A stretch of DNA of 8,087 nt from Bilophila wadsworthia ATCC 49260 (GCF_000701705.1 NZ_JNJP01000121.1:1-8087); one strand, 5' to 3'; shown: positions 1-6,679, numbered from the stretch's first letter. Numbers and translations are program-made. Notes: generated from the sequence alone by a model not told the origin.

Positions 1-36
1 CCTTCCCCCACACCCCCAACCCCTCCAAAGACTTTC
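1..36 (-). repeat. G-rich intergenic repeat, inverted copy, cut by window edge
   Basis: Read on the minus strand, this stretch has AAAGTCTTTGGAGGGG followed by further G-runs. It resembles the + strand copies at 129-179, 4962-5010 and 8039-8087. Its orientation is opposite to the others, so it may belong to a gene to the left of the window or to the 3' end of that gene. The left boundary is not visible. C-runs on the + strand lie at 5-9, 13-17 and 20-23. Confidence 0.5.
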
Positions 37-128
37 GACCGGTGGGGAGGAAACGCGGCAGGCGTTTCCCTTTGCAATATGAAAATTTCCATACGGCCCG
101 TCGCGGCATACGAAGCCGGGCTGGGGCC

Positions 129-179
129 CGTTATAAAAGCCTTGGGAAGATGAGAGGAGGGGAACCGGGGGAGGGGAGA
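129..179 (+). repeat. G-rich intergenic repeat, copy upstream of lon
   Basis: This copy has the family order: an A-rich start (TATAAAAG), then CCTTGGGA, then three long G-runs (159-162, 167-171, 173-176), ending GGGGAGA. It is about 2 nt longer than the copies at 4962-5010 and 8039-8087, which are 49 nt each. Its G-rich end forms the left arm of the hairpin at 161-225. I see no convincing sigma-70 promoter in 1-160, so the transcription start of lon is unplaced. Confidence 0.6.
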
Positions 180-225
180 AGGAATCCCTTCTTCAGAAGG
201 ATTCCTTCTCCCCTCCCCCGGTTCC
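161..225. repeat. Perfect 27-bp inverted repeat in the lon leader
   Basis: The left arm 161-187 and right arm 199-225 are exact reverse complements around an 11-nt loop (188-198). The hairpin ends 9 nt before the lon ribosome binding site (AAAGGAG, 235-241), leaving no room for a promoter between them. If lon is transcribed from upstream, this structure must lie in its 5' untranslated RNA. It has no T-tract on the + side, so it is not a standard intrinsic terminator. It could act as an RNA stability element, a pause site or an RNase III target. The function is unknown. Confidence 0.85.
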
Positions 226-234
226 GTACCTTCT

Positions 235-241
235 AAAGGAG
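235..241 (+). promoter_or_regulatory. Ribosome binding site of lon
   Basis: AAAGGAG lies 5 nt before the ATG at 247 and fixes the lon start. The same AAAGGAGC string precedes pepA. Confidence 0.85.
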
Positions 242-246
242 CGAGC

Positions 247-2715
247 ATGAACGAAACGAACGACGCCATCACCAGCAATGCAACACTGGAGGGATTCGAG
301 CTTCCGCTCATGCCCTTACGGGAGGTGGTCATGTCGCCGCACTCGATCATGCCCCTCCTCGTGGGCCGCGAAGCCTCGATCAAGGCCATCGAAAGCGCCG
401 TGAACGACTACGGCAAGCGCATCTGCCTCGTGACGCAGCGCGAACCCGAACTGGAAAAGCCCGATCCGGCGGATCTCTATGCCGTTGGCGTGGTCGGGCG
501 CGTGCTCCAGTACATGAGGCTGCCTGAAGGCCCGATCAAGGTGCTCTTCGAGGGCCTGTACCGCATCAGCTGGCGGCCTCTGACGCCCGAAGATCAGGAA
601 AACCCGTTCGGGACGGATGCCTTCCCCAAGGTCGTGGTCACGCCGTTGCCCATCATGCGCAATGACGGCCCGGAAACCGAAGCGCTGGTACGGGCCACAA
701 AGGAAATCCTCGCGGAATACGCCCATACCAACAAAAAACTCACTCCGGAGATCCTTTCCGCCGTCTCCGCCCTGCGCGATCCCGGACAGCTCGCCGACAC
801 CATCCTGCCCCTGCTCAAAATCGAATACCCCAAAAAACAGGAAGCGCTGGAGCTGGCCGATCCAGGACAGCGCCTTGAAAAGGTTTACGAGTTCCTGAAT
901 ACCGAGATGGAACGGGTCTCGATGGAACGGCGCATCAAGAGCCGCGTCAAAGACCAGATGGATAAAAACCAGCGGGAATACTATCTTTCCGAGCAGATCA
1001 AGGCCATCAACAAGGAAATGGGCCGCGAAGACGATCCGCAGGCCGAGATCGCGGAGCTTGAGCAGATGCTCAAGGCCAAGAACATGCCTGAGGAAGCCCG
1101 GGAAAAAGGCATGTCCGAGCTCAAGAAGCTGCGCATGATGGCCCCGGCCTCCGCCGAATACGCCATCGTCCGCAACTATGTGGACTGGATTCTGGAACTG
1201 CCGTGGAACGACATGCGGGAAACCAGCATCGACATTCCCGAGGCCCGCGCCATCCTCGACGCCGACCATTTCGGCCTTGAGAAGCCCAAGCAGCGCATCC
1301 TTGAGTTCCTCGCCGTCCAGAAGCTCACCAACGCGCTCAAAGGCCCCATCCTCTGCCTCGTAGGGCCTCCCGGCGTGGGCAAGACCTCGCTGGCCCGCTC
1401 CGTCGCCACGGCCACGGGGCGCGAATACGTGCGCCTGTCCCTCGGCGGGGTGCGCGACGAAGCCGAAATCCGAGGCCACCGGCGCACCTACGTGGGAGCC
1501 ATGCCCGGCAAGATCATCATGGCCCTCAAACGCGCCAAGTCCAGCAACCCGTTGTTCTGCCTTGATGAAATCGACAAGATGAGCTCCGATTACCGGGGCG
1601 ATCCCGCGTCCGCCCTGCTGGAGGTACTCGACCCCGAGCAGAACAAGACCTTCAACGACCACTATCTCGACATCGACTACGACCTGTCGAAGGTGTTCTT
1701 CATCACCACGGCGAACTCGCTGCACAATATTCCCGCTCCGCTTCAGGACCGTATGGAAATCATTGAGCTTTCCAGCTATCTCGAAGTAGAGAAAAAGCAC
1801 ATCGCCCGTGACTTCCTCCTGCCGCGCCAGATCAAGGAGCATGGCCTCAAGCCCGGGAACATCTCCCTGCCCGAGGAGACGCTCACCGAGGTCATCCGTT
1901 CCTACACGCGCGAGGCCGGGGTCCGCAGCCTTGAACGCGAAATCGGCGCACTGTGCCGCAAAACCGCGATCAAGCTGGTGGAAGAGGACAACCTCGACCA
2001 GTGCGTGAACATTGCGCCGGAGGATCTGGAAACCTATCTCGGCGTGAAGAAGTACCGCATGGACGAGAACGAAAAGTCCCCCAAGGTCGGCGTGGTCAAC
2101 GGTCTGGCCTATACGGGCGTGGGCGGCGTGCTGCTCAATGTAGAAACGGTGATCATGCCCGGCAAGGGGAATGTGGCCACCACCGGCAAGATCGGCGAAG
2201 TCATGAGCGAGTCCGCGAAGGCGGCGCTTTCTTATGTACGTTCCCGGGCCGCGGCGCTGGGGCTCAAGCCCGATTTCCACAGCGAGATCGACATCCACAC
2301 GCACTTCCCCGAAGGCGCGACCCCCAAGGACGGCCCCTCGGCGGGCACCGCCATCACCACGAGCCTCGTTTCCGCCCTGCTCGGCATCCCCGTGCGGCAT
2401 GACGTGGCCATGACCGGCGAAGTCACCCTGCGCGGGCGCGTGCTGCCCATCGGCGGCCTGCGCGAAAAGCTTCTCGCCGCCAGCCGCGCCGAGATGGCGA
2501 CCGTGATCATCCCGCGCGACAACGCCAAGGATCTCAAGGAAGTGCCTGACGAGATCCTCCAGACGCTGCGCATCGAGCTCGTGGACCATGTGGACGAGGT
2601 GCTCCCCATTGCCCTCGACGCGCCCGAGGACGCCATTTGGGACAAGAGCGACTGCCCCTCCCTTATCGAGTCCCTCCGCCGCCATCACGAGCCCGCGGTG
2701 ACGACGGCGCAGTAG
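247..2715 (+). CDS. lon: ATP-dependent LonA protease
   Basis: Cytoplasmic AAA+ serine protease that unfolds and degrades damaged and short-lived regulatory proteins, working as a hexamer. The 822-residue product has the full LonA order. The N-terminal substrate-binding domain begins about residue 18 (LPLMPLREVVMSP). A charged helical linker runs about 215-300. The AAA+ module has Walker A GPPGVGKTS at 373-381, Walker B LDEID at 439-443, a FITTAN sensor-1 strand and a GVRSLERE sensor-2 region near 558-565. The C-terminal protease domain has catalytic Ser698 in KDGPSAG and Lys741 in GGLREKL. The Ser-Lys spacing of 43 equals that of E. coli Lon (Ser679/Lys722). The length is slightly above the usual 780-820. 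The start at 247 has a strong AAAGGAG site. No other tig/clp genes are visible here, so the operon context is open. Identity as Lon is certain; the substrates cannot be read from sequence. Confidence 0.98.
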   Translation: MNETNDAITSNATLEGFELPLMPLREVVMSPHSIMPLLVGREASIKAIESAVNDYGKRICLVTQREPELEKPDPADLYAVGVVGRVLQYMRLPEGPIKVLFEGLYRISWRPLTPEDQENPFGTDAFPKVVVTPLPIMRNDGPETEALVRATKEILAEYAHTNKKLTPEILSAVSALRDPGQLADTILPLLKIEYPKKQEALELADPGQRLEKVYEFLNTEMERVSMERRIKSRVKDQMDKNQREYYLSEQIKAINKEMGREDDPQAEIAELEQMLKAKNMPEEAREKGMSELKKLRMMAPASAEYAIVRNYVDWILELPWNDMRETSIDIPEARAILDADHFGLEKPKQRILEFLAVQKLTNALKGPILCLVGPPGVGKTSLARSVATATGREYVRLSLGGVRDEAEIRGHRRTYVGAMPGKIIMALKRAKSSNPLFCLDEIDKMSSDYRGDPASALLEVLDPEQNKTFNDHYLDIDYDLSKVFFITTANSLHNIPAPLQDRMEIIELSSYLEVEKKHIARDFLLPRQIKEHGLKPGNISLPEETLTEVIRSYTREAGVRSLEREIGALCRKTAIKLVEEDNLDQCVNIAPEDLETYLGVKKYRMDENEKSPKVGVVNGLAYTGVGGVLLNVETVIMPGKGNVATTGKIGEVMSESAKAALSYVRSRAAALGLKPDFHSEIDIHTHFPEGATPKDGPSAGTAITTSLVSALLGIPVRHDVAMTGEVTLRGRVLPIGGLREKLLAASRAEMATVIIPRDNAKDLKEVPDEILQTLRIELVDHVDEVLPIALDAPEDAIWDKSDCPSLIESLRRHHEPAVTTAQ

Positions 2716-2724
2716 GCAGTGAGA

Positions 2725-2792
2725 GAATTGGGGAGGGGAGGAAGTGGTTTGAAGGGCAAGCTCTTGGCGCACGTCCCCCGGTTCCGCGCCCC
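2725..2792. repeat. Possible decayed G/C-rich repeat after lon
   Basis: The stretch starts with a G-rich run (GGGGAGGGGAGG) just after the lon stop. It ends with CCCCCGGTTCCG (2775-2786), the same 12 bases as in the right arm of the lon-leader hairpin (215-226). The arms no longer pair well. I read it as a degenerate member of the same family. No clear terminator for lon is visible here. Confidence 0.35.
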
Positions 2793-2794
2793 CA

Positions 2795-2965
2795 GAATTT
2801 AGCTTTGCACGGCATTTGATTGGCGCAAGGTTACAGTAATTGATTTCGTTGAGTTTTTTGAAGGCATTTGTTGGCAAGCCCAACGACGAAAAGGTTTCCT
2901 CAGTATTTATCTTGGATTACATAGAATATCAATCGGTTACTGCGATACAGCCTTGTTTTTTGATG
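2795..2965. other. AT-rich island between lon and gdx, no recognised gene
   Basis: About 170 nt of clearly AT-richer DNA than the surrounding genes, with several T- and A-runs. Short open frames exist on both strands, but I recognise no protein and see no good ribosome binding site. It may hold the gdx promoter or a remnant of acquired DNA; no -35/-10 pair stands out. A small hairpin, GTTGG/CCAAC, sits at 2870-2884. Confidence 0.5.
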
Positions 2966-3012
2966 CGAAGGGACTCCCTCCGAGGTCCCTCCCCACCAGT
3001 CAAAATTGTTGC

Positions 3013-3058
3013 GGGAGGGGGTTCGGGGAGGGGGCTTTTTATAAAAAGCCCCCTCCCC
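3013..3058. repeat. 34-bp perfect palindrome with overlapping G-quadruplex motif
   Basis: Positions 3025-3058 are perfectly self-complementary around 3041/3042, with GGGGAGGGGGC arms and a TTTTTATAAAAA centre. The G-runs 3013-3015, 3017-3021, 3025-3028 and 3030-3034 are separated by loops of 1, 3 and 1 nt, an ideal G-quadruplex pattern. The two folds share 3025-3034 and would exclude each other. The element sits 25 nt before the riboswitch. It has the same G-rich arm style as the other hairpins in this window. It is not followed by a T-tract. Confidence 0.8.
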
Positions 3059-3082
3059 CGTGCCTTTCTCCAATATTCCAAA

Positions 3083-3142
3083 CCGCAGGGACGGCCCTGC
3101 GGCTGCTTACGAACCGGGGACGGCCTCGACAACATGGCGAGG
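3083..3142 (+). promoter_or_regulatory. Guanidine-II (mini-ykkC) riboswitch with overlapping Shine-Dalgarno switch
   Basis: Two tandem hairpins each carry the ACGG tetraloop that defines this class (ACGR loops). Hairpin P1 is an 8-bp perfect stem, CCGCAGGG/CCCTGCGG (3083-3090/3095-3102), with loop 3091-3094. A 12-nt linker follows. Hairpin P2 is CGGGG/CCTCG (3115-3119/3124-3128), one G-T pair, with loop 3120-3123. The P2 3' arm CCTCG is the exact complement of the gdx Shine-Dalgarno CGAGG (3138-3142). Without ligand that arm can cover the ribosome binding site; guanidinium binding to the two loops would favour P2 and free it. The downstream gene is a guanidinium exporter, the expected partner. 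The loops and pairing are seen directly; the class assignment rests on the known family; the ON-switch direction is inferred. Confidence 0.9.
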
Positions 3143-3148
3143 TAATGT

Positions 3149-3469
3149 ATGCACTGGTTTCTGCTTGTTTTGGCCGGATTGCTCGAGGTAGGCTGGGCCA
3201 TCGGCTTAAAGAGTTCCCACGGGTTCACGCGGTTCTGCCCTTCGGTGGTGACGCTTGTCCTCATGGCCCTGAGCTTTTTCCTGCTGGCCTCGGCCCTGAA
3301 ACACCTTCCCATCGGCACCGCCTACGCGGTCTGGACGGGCATCGGGGCTGTGGGCACGGCGCTGCTCGGCATCGTCCTTTTCGGCGAATCGGCATCCCCG
3401 GCGCGCCTTCTGTGCATCGGGCTGATCCTCGCGGGCATCGCCGGGCTGAAACTGCTTTCCGATGCATAA
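3149..3469 (+). CDS. gdx: SMR-family guanidinium exporter Gdx (SugE)
   Basis: Small inner-membrane proton-coupled antiporter that exports guanidinium ion. The 106-residue protein has four hydrophobic helices (about 2-21, 30-50, 56-77, 84-103) and functions as an antiparallel dimer in this family. It carries the Gdx/SugE signature rather than the EmrE one: GTAYAVWTGIGAVG at 56-69 and LLEVGWAIGLK near 11-21. The expected functional residues are present: Gly10, the proton/substrate-binding Glu13, Trp16, Ser42, Tyr59 and Trp62. The ATG at 3149 is chosen because it gives the usual MxW start and sits 6 nt after CGAGG. The ATG at 3145 is in another frame and too close. A guanidine-II riboswitch lies immediately upstream and supports guanidinium, rather than drug cations, as the substrate. 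The next gene starts 33 nt after the stop and may be co-transcribed. Confidence 0.95.
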   Translation: MHWFLLVLAGLLEVGWAIGLKSSHGFTRFCPSVVTLVLMALSFFLLASALKHLPIGTAYAVWTGIGAVGTALLGIVLFGESASPARLLCIGLILAGIAGLKLLSDA

Positions 3470-3502
3470 CGGCATATTGTGAATGAACAAGGGTGAAACG
3501 GT

Positions 3503-4906
3503 ATGGCACGCATTCTGATCATCGACGACGAGGAACCCATCCGGTTCTCGCTCCGGGGCATTTTGGAGGACGAAGGGTACGAAGTGCTTGAGGCCGCCAC
3601 CGCCGAGGAAGGGCTTGAGGTCGCCGACGCGGAACGTCCGGATCTCGTTTTCCTCGACATCTGGCTGCCCGGCATGGACGGCCTCACCGCGCAGGCGCGC
3701 CTCAAGGGGAACCATCCCGATCTGCCCGTCGTGATGATATCGGGGCACGGAACCATCGAGACCGCCGTCAGCGCCATCCAGCAAGGGGCCTACGATTTCA
3801 TCGAAAAGCCCCTTTCTCTGGAAAAGGTCGTCATCGTCGCGGCCCGCGCCCTTGAAGCGGGTTCCCTGCGCCGGGAAAATCAGGTGCTCCGTACCGTTTT
3901 GCCCGAACAGGACGAACTCATCGGCCAGTCCCCGGTCATGCTCAAATTCCAGGAACTGCTGGCCCGCGTCGCCCCCACGGACGTGTGGGTACTGCTCACC
4001 GGGGAAAACGGCACGGGCAAGGAACTCGCCGCCCGCGCCCTGCACGCCGGGAGCCGGCGCGCCGATGCGCCCATGATTGCGGTGAACTGCGCCGCCATTC
4101 CCGAGGAGCTCATCGAAAGCGAGTTGTTCGGGCATGAAAAGGGTGCGTTCACCAGCGCGGATCAGGCCCGGGCCGGACGCTTCGAAATGGCGAACAACGG
4201 CACGCTGTTCCTCGACGAAATCGGGGACATGAGCCTGAAGACGCAGGCCAAGATCCTCCGCATCCTTCAAGAGCAGTCCTTCGAGCGCGTGGGCGGCACG
4301 CGGACCATCAAGGTGGATGTGCGGGTCATCGCCGCAACGAACAAAAACCTTGAAGAGGCCATTGCCGCCGGGACGTTCCGCGAAGACCTGTACTACCGGC
4401 TCCGCGTGGTCCCGCTGCACCTGCCCCCCCTGCGCGAGCGCGGGGGAGACCTCGATCTGTTGCTGGCGGCCTTCACGGAACGCCTGTGCCGCGTACACGC
4501 CTGCAAAGCGCCCGTCTACGCGCCGGAAACGATGGAACGCCTCCGCCGTTACCCGTGGCCCGGCAATGTGCGCGAACTGCGCAATTTCGCGGAGCGCATG
4601 GTGATCCTCTTTGGCGGCAAAACAGTCCTCCCCGTGGATCTCCCGCCGGAAATGACCCCGCAGGGCAAGCCGGAGCCGTCTGCCGAGGCAGCTTCCGCCG
4701 CCTGCGAACCCGCGTTCCTGCCGCAATCCGCGGTGCTGGGCCCGGATCTTGATTTCAAGAAGGCCCGGGCCGTGTTCGAGGCCCGCTATCTTGAGGCGAA
4801 GCTCCACGAATGCGGCGGCAACATCACAAGGCTCGCCGAGACCATCGGCCTTGAGCGCAGCTACCTGCACCGCAAGTTGAAAGGATACGGGATTTCTTCG
4901 GAGTAG
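3503..4906 (+). CDS. NtrX/NtrC-type sigma-54-dependent response regulator
   Basis: Cytoplasmic two-component activator of sigma-54 promoters, 467 residues in three parts. The receiver domain (about 3-118) has acidic pocket Asp8/Asp9, phospho-acceptor Asp52 in FLDIWLPGMDG, Ser80 and Lys102. Its LPVVMISGHGTIETAVSAI run is typical of NtrX. The AAA+ domain (about 138-370) has Walker A GENGTGKE at 167-174, Walker B LFLDEIGD at 235-242 and FREDLYYRL at 292-300. The sigma-54 contact loop reads GAFTSA (214-219) instead of GAFTGA, so Gly218 is Ser. A low-complexity Ala/Pro/Glu linker (about 383-410) leads to a Fis-type helix-turn-helix (about 437-463). No sensor kinase is adjacent, so it is an orphan here and its signal is unknown. 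The ribosome binding site is weak (AGGGTG about 3490-3495). It may be co-transcribed with gdx, 33 nt upstream. Confidence 0.95.
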   Translation: MARILIIDDEEPIRFSLRGILEDEGYEVLEAATAEEGLEVADAERPDLVFLDIWLPGMDGLTAQARLKGNHPDLPVVMISGHGTIETAVSAIQQGAYDFIEKPLSLEKVVIVAARALEAGSLRRENQVLRTVLPEQDELIGQSPVMLKFQELLARVAPTDVWVLLTGENGTGKELAARALHAGSRRADAPMIAVNCAAIPEELIESELFGHEKGAFTSADQARAGRFEMANNGTLFLDEIGDMSLKTQAKILRILQEQSFERVGGTRTIKVDVRVIAATNKNLEEAIAAGTFREDLYYRLRVVPLHLPPLRERGGDLDLLLAAFTERLCRVHACKAPVYAPETMERLRRYPWPGNVRELRNFAERMVILFGGKTVLPVDLPPEMTPQGKPEPSAEAASAACEPAFLPQSAVLGPDLDFKKARAVFEARYLEAKLHECGGNITRLAETIGLERSYLHRKLKGYGISSE

Positions 4907-4936
4907 CGCCCCCGTTGCCCACGTTTCGGCAGCGAG

Positions 4937-4959
4937 GAAAAAAGGCTCCACCGGAGCCT
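4937..4959 (-). terminator. Hairpin with T-tract on the minus strand only
   Basis: AGGCTCC (4943-4949) pairs with GGAGCCT (4953-4959) around an ACC loop. Six A residues at 4938-4943 become a T-tract on the minus strand, making a standard intrinsic terminator in that direction. The + side after the stem reads ACAAACACA with no T-run, so it is a poor terminator for the regulator gene that ends at 4906. The repeat copy at 4962 starts almost at the stem, so the original + strand T-tract may have been displaced. Confidence 0.6.
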
Positions 4960-4961
4960 AC

Positions 4962-5043
4962 AAACACAAAAGCCTTAGGAAAGAACAGGACGGGGTTTAA
5001 GGCGGGGAGAGAAAAGCCCTTTCTCTGGGAGTTTTTCTCTCCC
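4962..5043 (+). repeat. G-rich intergenic repeat plus hairpin upstream of pepA
   Basis: The first 49 nt (4962-5010) start with AAACACAAAAG and end with GGGGAGA. By my count they align without gaps to 8039-8087 at 37 of 49 positions. The end of the repeat forms the left arm of an imperfect hairpin: 5005-5015 pairs perfectly with 5033-5043 (11 bp), with a CCC/GGG pairing inside the loop. The element ends about 20 nt before the pepA ribosome binding site, the same arrangement as before lon. Confidence 0.7.
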
Positions 5044-5062
5044 TTCCCCAATGCCTCTTCCC

Positions 5063-5069
5063 AAAGGAG
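5063..5069 (+). promoter_or_regulatory. Ribosome binding site that fixes the pepA start
   Basis: AAAGGAG lies 8 nt before the ATG at 5078. An in-frame ATG at 5051 lies upstream of this site and has no ribosome binding site of its own, so the longer reading is rejected. Confidence 0.85.
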
Positions 5070-5077
5070 CGTTTACA

Positions 5078-6586
5078 ATGGAATTGCGTTTTCAGGCCGG
5101 AGGGCCGGAAAGTTGGTCGGCGGACGCGGTGATCGTGTTCCTGTCGGAAGACGAGAAACTGGAAAAAGCCTACCCCGAATTGCTGGACGCCGCGCCGTGG
5201 ATGTCCATCGCGCCGGGGATGCGCGACTTCCACGGGAAAAAAGGCGAAATGGGCCTCCTCTACGGCCCGCCCGCACACCCTCTGTCCCGCGCCGTCGTGG
5301 TCGGTCTCGGCAAGCTCGACGCGCTGACGTATGCGGAAACGCTTGAGGAGCTCCGCAAGGGCGCCGGGGCCGCAGCCGTCCGCTGCCGCGAACTTGGCGT
5401 GGACACGCTCGCCCTCCCCGTTTCCGGTCTGGCCCGCTTCAACGCCGATGTCGAGCGCACCATTGAAGAAATCGTCTGCGCCGCCATGCTCGGCCTGTGG
5501 CGCAACAAGGCGTTCAAGTCCAAAGAGCCCGAAGACGCCGATCCGCGCTGGCTGGCCCTCCTGTTCTGCGACGCCAACGTGCCGGACTTCCCCCGCCTTG
5601 CCGCCCGGCGCGGCGAGACCCATGCCGAAGCCGTCATCCTCGCACGCAACCTCGCCAACACCCCGGCCAACAGCCTCACGCCGGAAGACATGGCGGAAGA
5701 AGCCCGCAAGCTCGCCCGACGCCACGACATGAACTGCGAAGTGCTCGAACGCGAGGACATCGTTTCCCTCGGCATGGGCGCGTTCGCCGCCGTCGCCGCC
5801 GGTTCCGCCAACGATCCGCGCCTGATCATCCTTGAGCACGCCCCCGCCGGGCACGCCGACGAAGCTCCGCTCATCGTGGTGGGCAAGGGCATCACCTTCG
5901 ACAGCGGCGGGATCTCCATCAAGCCCGCCGCCGGGATGTGGGAAATGAAGGGCGACATGGGCGGCGCGGCCGCGGTCATGGGCCTGTTCGAAGCCCTCGG
6001 CCAGCTCGAAACGCCCCGCCGCGTCATCGGCCTTATGGCTTGCGCCGAGAACATGCCCGACGCCCGCGCGACCCGGCCCGGCGACGTGGTGAAGACCCTC
6101 AGCGGCAAGACCGTGGAGATCGTCAACACCGACGCAGAGGGGCGCCTTGTGCTTTGCGACGCCCTGACCTACGCGCAGCGGCGCTGGAACCCTTCCATGA
6201 TCGTGGACGTGGCGACCCTCACGGGCGCGTGCGTCGTGGCCCTCGGCGACGACGTGGCGGGCCTGTTCTGCCAGGACGCCACCCTTGCCCAGCGCATCAA
6301 GGACTTCGGCGACATCGTGGGCGAACCCTACTGGCCCCTGCCCCTCTGGGACCGCTATTTTGAACTGCTCAAGAGCGAAACCGCCGACTTCGCCAATGCC
6401 GGGGCGCGGGCGGGCGGGGCGAGCAGCGCCGCCGTGTTCCTCAAGCAGTTCATCACGTTCGACGGAAGCTGGGCGCATCTCGACATCGCCGGGCCCGGAT
6501 TCGTCACCCGCAAAATCCCCAACTGTCCCGCGGGCGGCACCGGTTTCGCCGTCCGCACGCTGATCGAGTTGGCGGAGAACAAGTAA
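5078..6586 (+). CDS. pepA: Leucyl aminopeptidase (M17, cytosol aminopeptidase)
   Basis: Cytoplasmic two-metal aminopeptidase that removes N-terminal leucine and other residues from peptides, acting as a hexamer in the family. It has 502 residues, against 503 for E. coli PepA. All catalytic positions fall at the E. coli numbers as I recall them: metal ligands Lys270 and Asp275 (GKGITFDSGG), Asp293 (MKGDMGG), Asp352 and Glu354 (NTDAEGR), plus catalytic Lys282 and Arg356. The N-terminal macro-like domain (about 1-170) is more divergent. The catalytic domain runs from about 180 to the end. The start at 5078 is set by AAAGGAG. E. coli PepA also binds DNA as a recombination cofactor and regulator; nothing here shows whether this protein does. 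The gene has its own repeat-containing leader and is followed 13 nt later by a long hairpin, so it is probably a single-gene unit. Confidence 0.97.
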   Translation: MELRFQAGGPESWSADAVIVFLSEDEKLEKAYPELLDAAPWMSIAPGMRDFHGKKGEMGLLYGPPAHPLSRAVVVGLGKLDALTYAETLEELRKGAGAAAVRCRELGVDTLALPVSGLARFNADVERTIEEIVCAAMLGLWRNKAFKSKEPEDADPRWLALLFCDANVPDFPRLAARRGETHAEAVILARNLANTPANSLTPEDMAEEARKLARRHDMNCEVLEREDIVSLGMGAFAAVAAGSANDPRLIILEHAPAGHADEAPLIVVGKGITFDSGGISIKPAAGMWEMKGDMGGAAAVMGLFEALGQLETPRRVIGLMACAENMPDARATRPGDVVKTLSGKTVEIVNTDAEGRLVLCDALTYAQRRWNPSMIVDVATLTGACVVALGDDVAGLFCQDATLAQRIKDFGDIVGEPYWPLPLWDRYFELLKSETADFANAGARAGGASSAAVFLKQFITFDGSWAHLDIAGPGFVTRKIPNCPAGGTGFAVRTLIELAENK

Positions 6587-6599
6587 ATTGCATTGAAAA

Positions 6600-6639
6600 G
6601 GGGCGGGGAAACCTTTCTGAAGGAAAGTTTCCCCGCCCC
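6600..6639. terminator. Long GC-rich hairpin after pepA
   Basis: GGGGCGGGGAAAC (6600-6612) pairs perfectly with 6627-6639 (13 bp), with partial extra pairing inside around TGAA. It begins 13 nt after the pepA stop. The + side is followed by ACCCCC rather than T residues. The minus side has a short TTTT. It may protect or end the pepA transcript, but it is not a textbook + strand terminator. Its composition matches the other repeat-type hairpins in this window. Confidence 0.55.
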
Positions 6640-6679
6640 CACCCCCTCCCCCCGTTCCCAAGCGTCGGTAAGGGGATGA

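Noticed and set aside
59..76. Sigma-54-like promoter, AGGCG...CTTTGCA, upstream of lon
   Set aside because: The GG to GC distance is 11 nt instead of the strict 10, and the -24 element matches poorly.
109..137. Possible sigma-70 -10 box TATAAA at 132-137 upstream of lon
   Set aside because: The -35 position with a 17-nt spacer is TACGAA, a poor match, and the TATAAA is part of the A-rich head of the repeat.
316..2883. Open frame of 855 codons on the minus strand across lon
   Set aside because: It is a shadow of the GC-rich codon pattern of lon, has no ribosome binding site or recognisable domain, and lon itself is intact.
2840..3145. Open frame of about 101 codons before gdx
   Set aside because: It starts at a TTG without a ribosome binding site and crosses the palindrome and the riboswitch. 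The translation is low in complexity and unrecognised.
3206..4951. Open frame of 581 codons on the minus strand across the response regulator
   Set aside because: Antisense shadow of a clearly real gene, with no start signal or recognised family.
5051..5077. Upstream ATG giving a 511-residue PepA
   Set aside because: It lies before the AAAGGAG at 5063-5069, so the 9 extra residues would be encoded across the ribosome binding site. The 5078 start gives exact agreement with the E. coli catalytic numbering.
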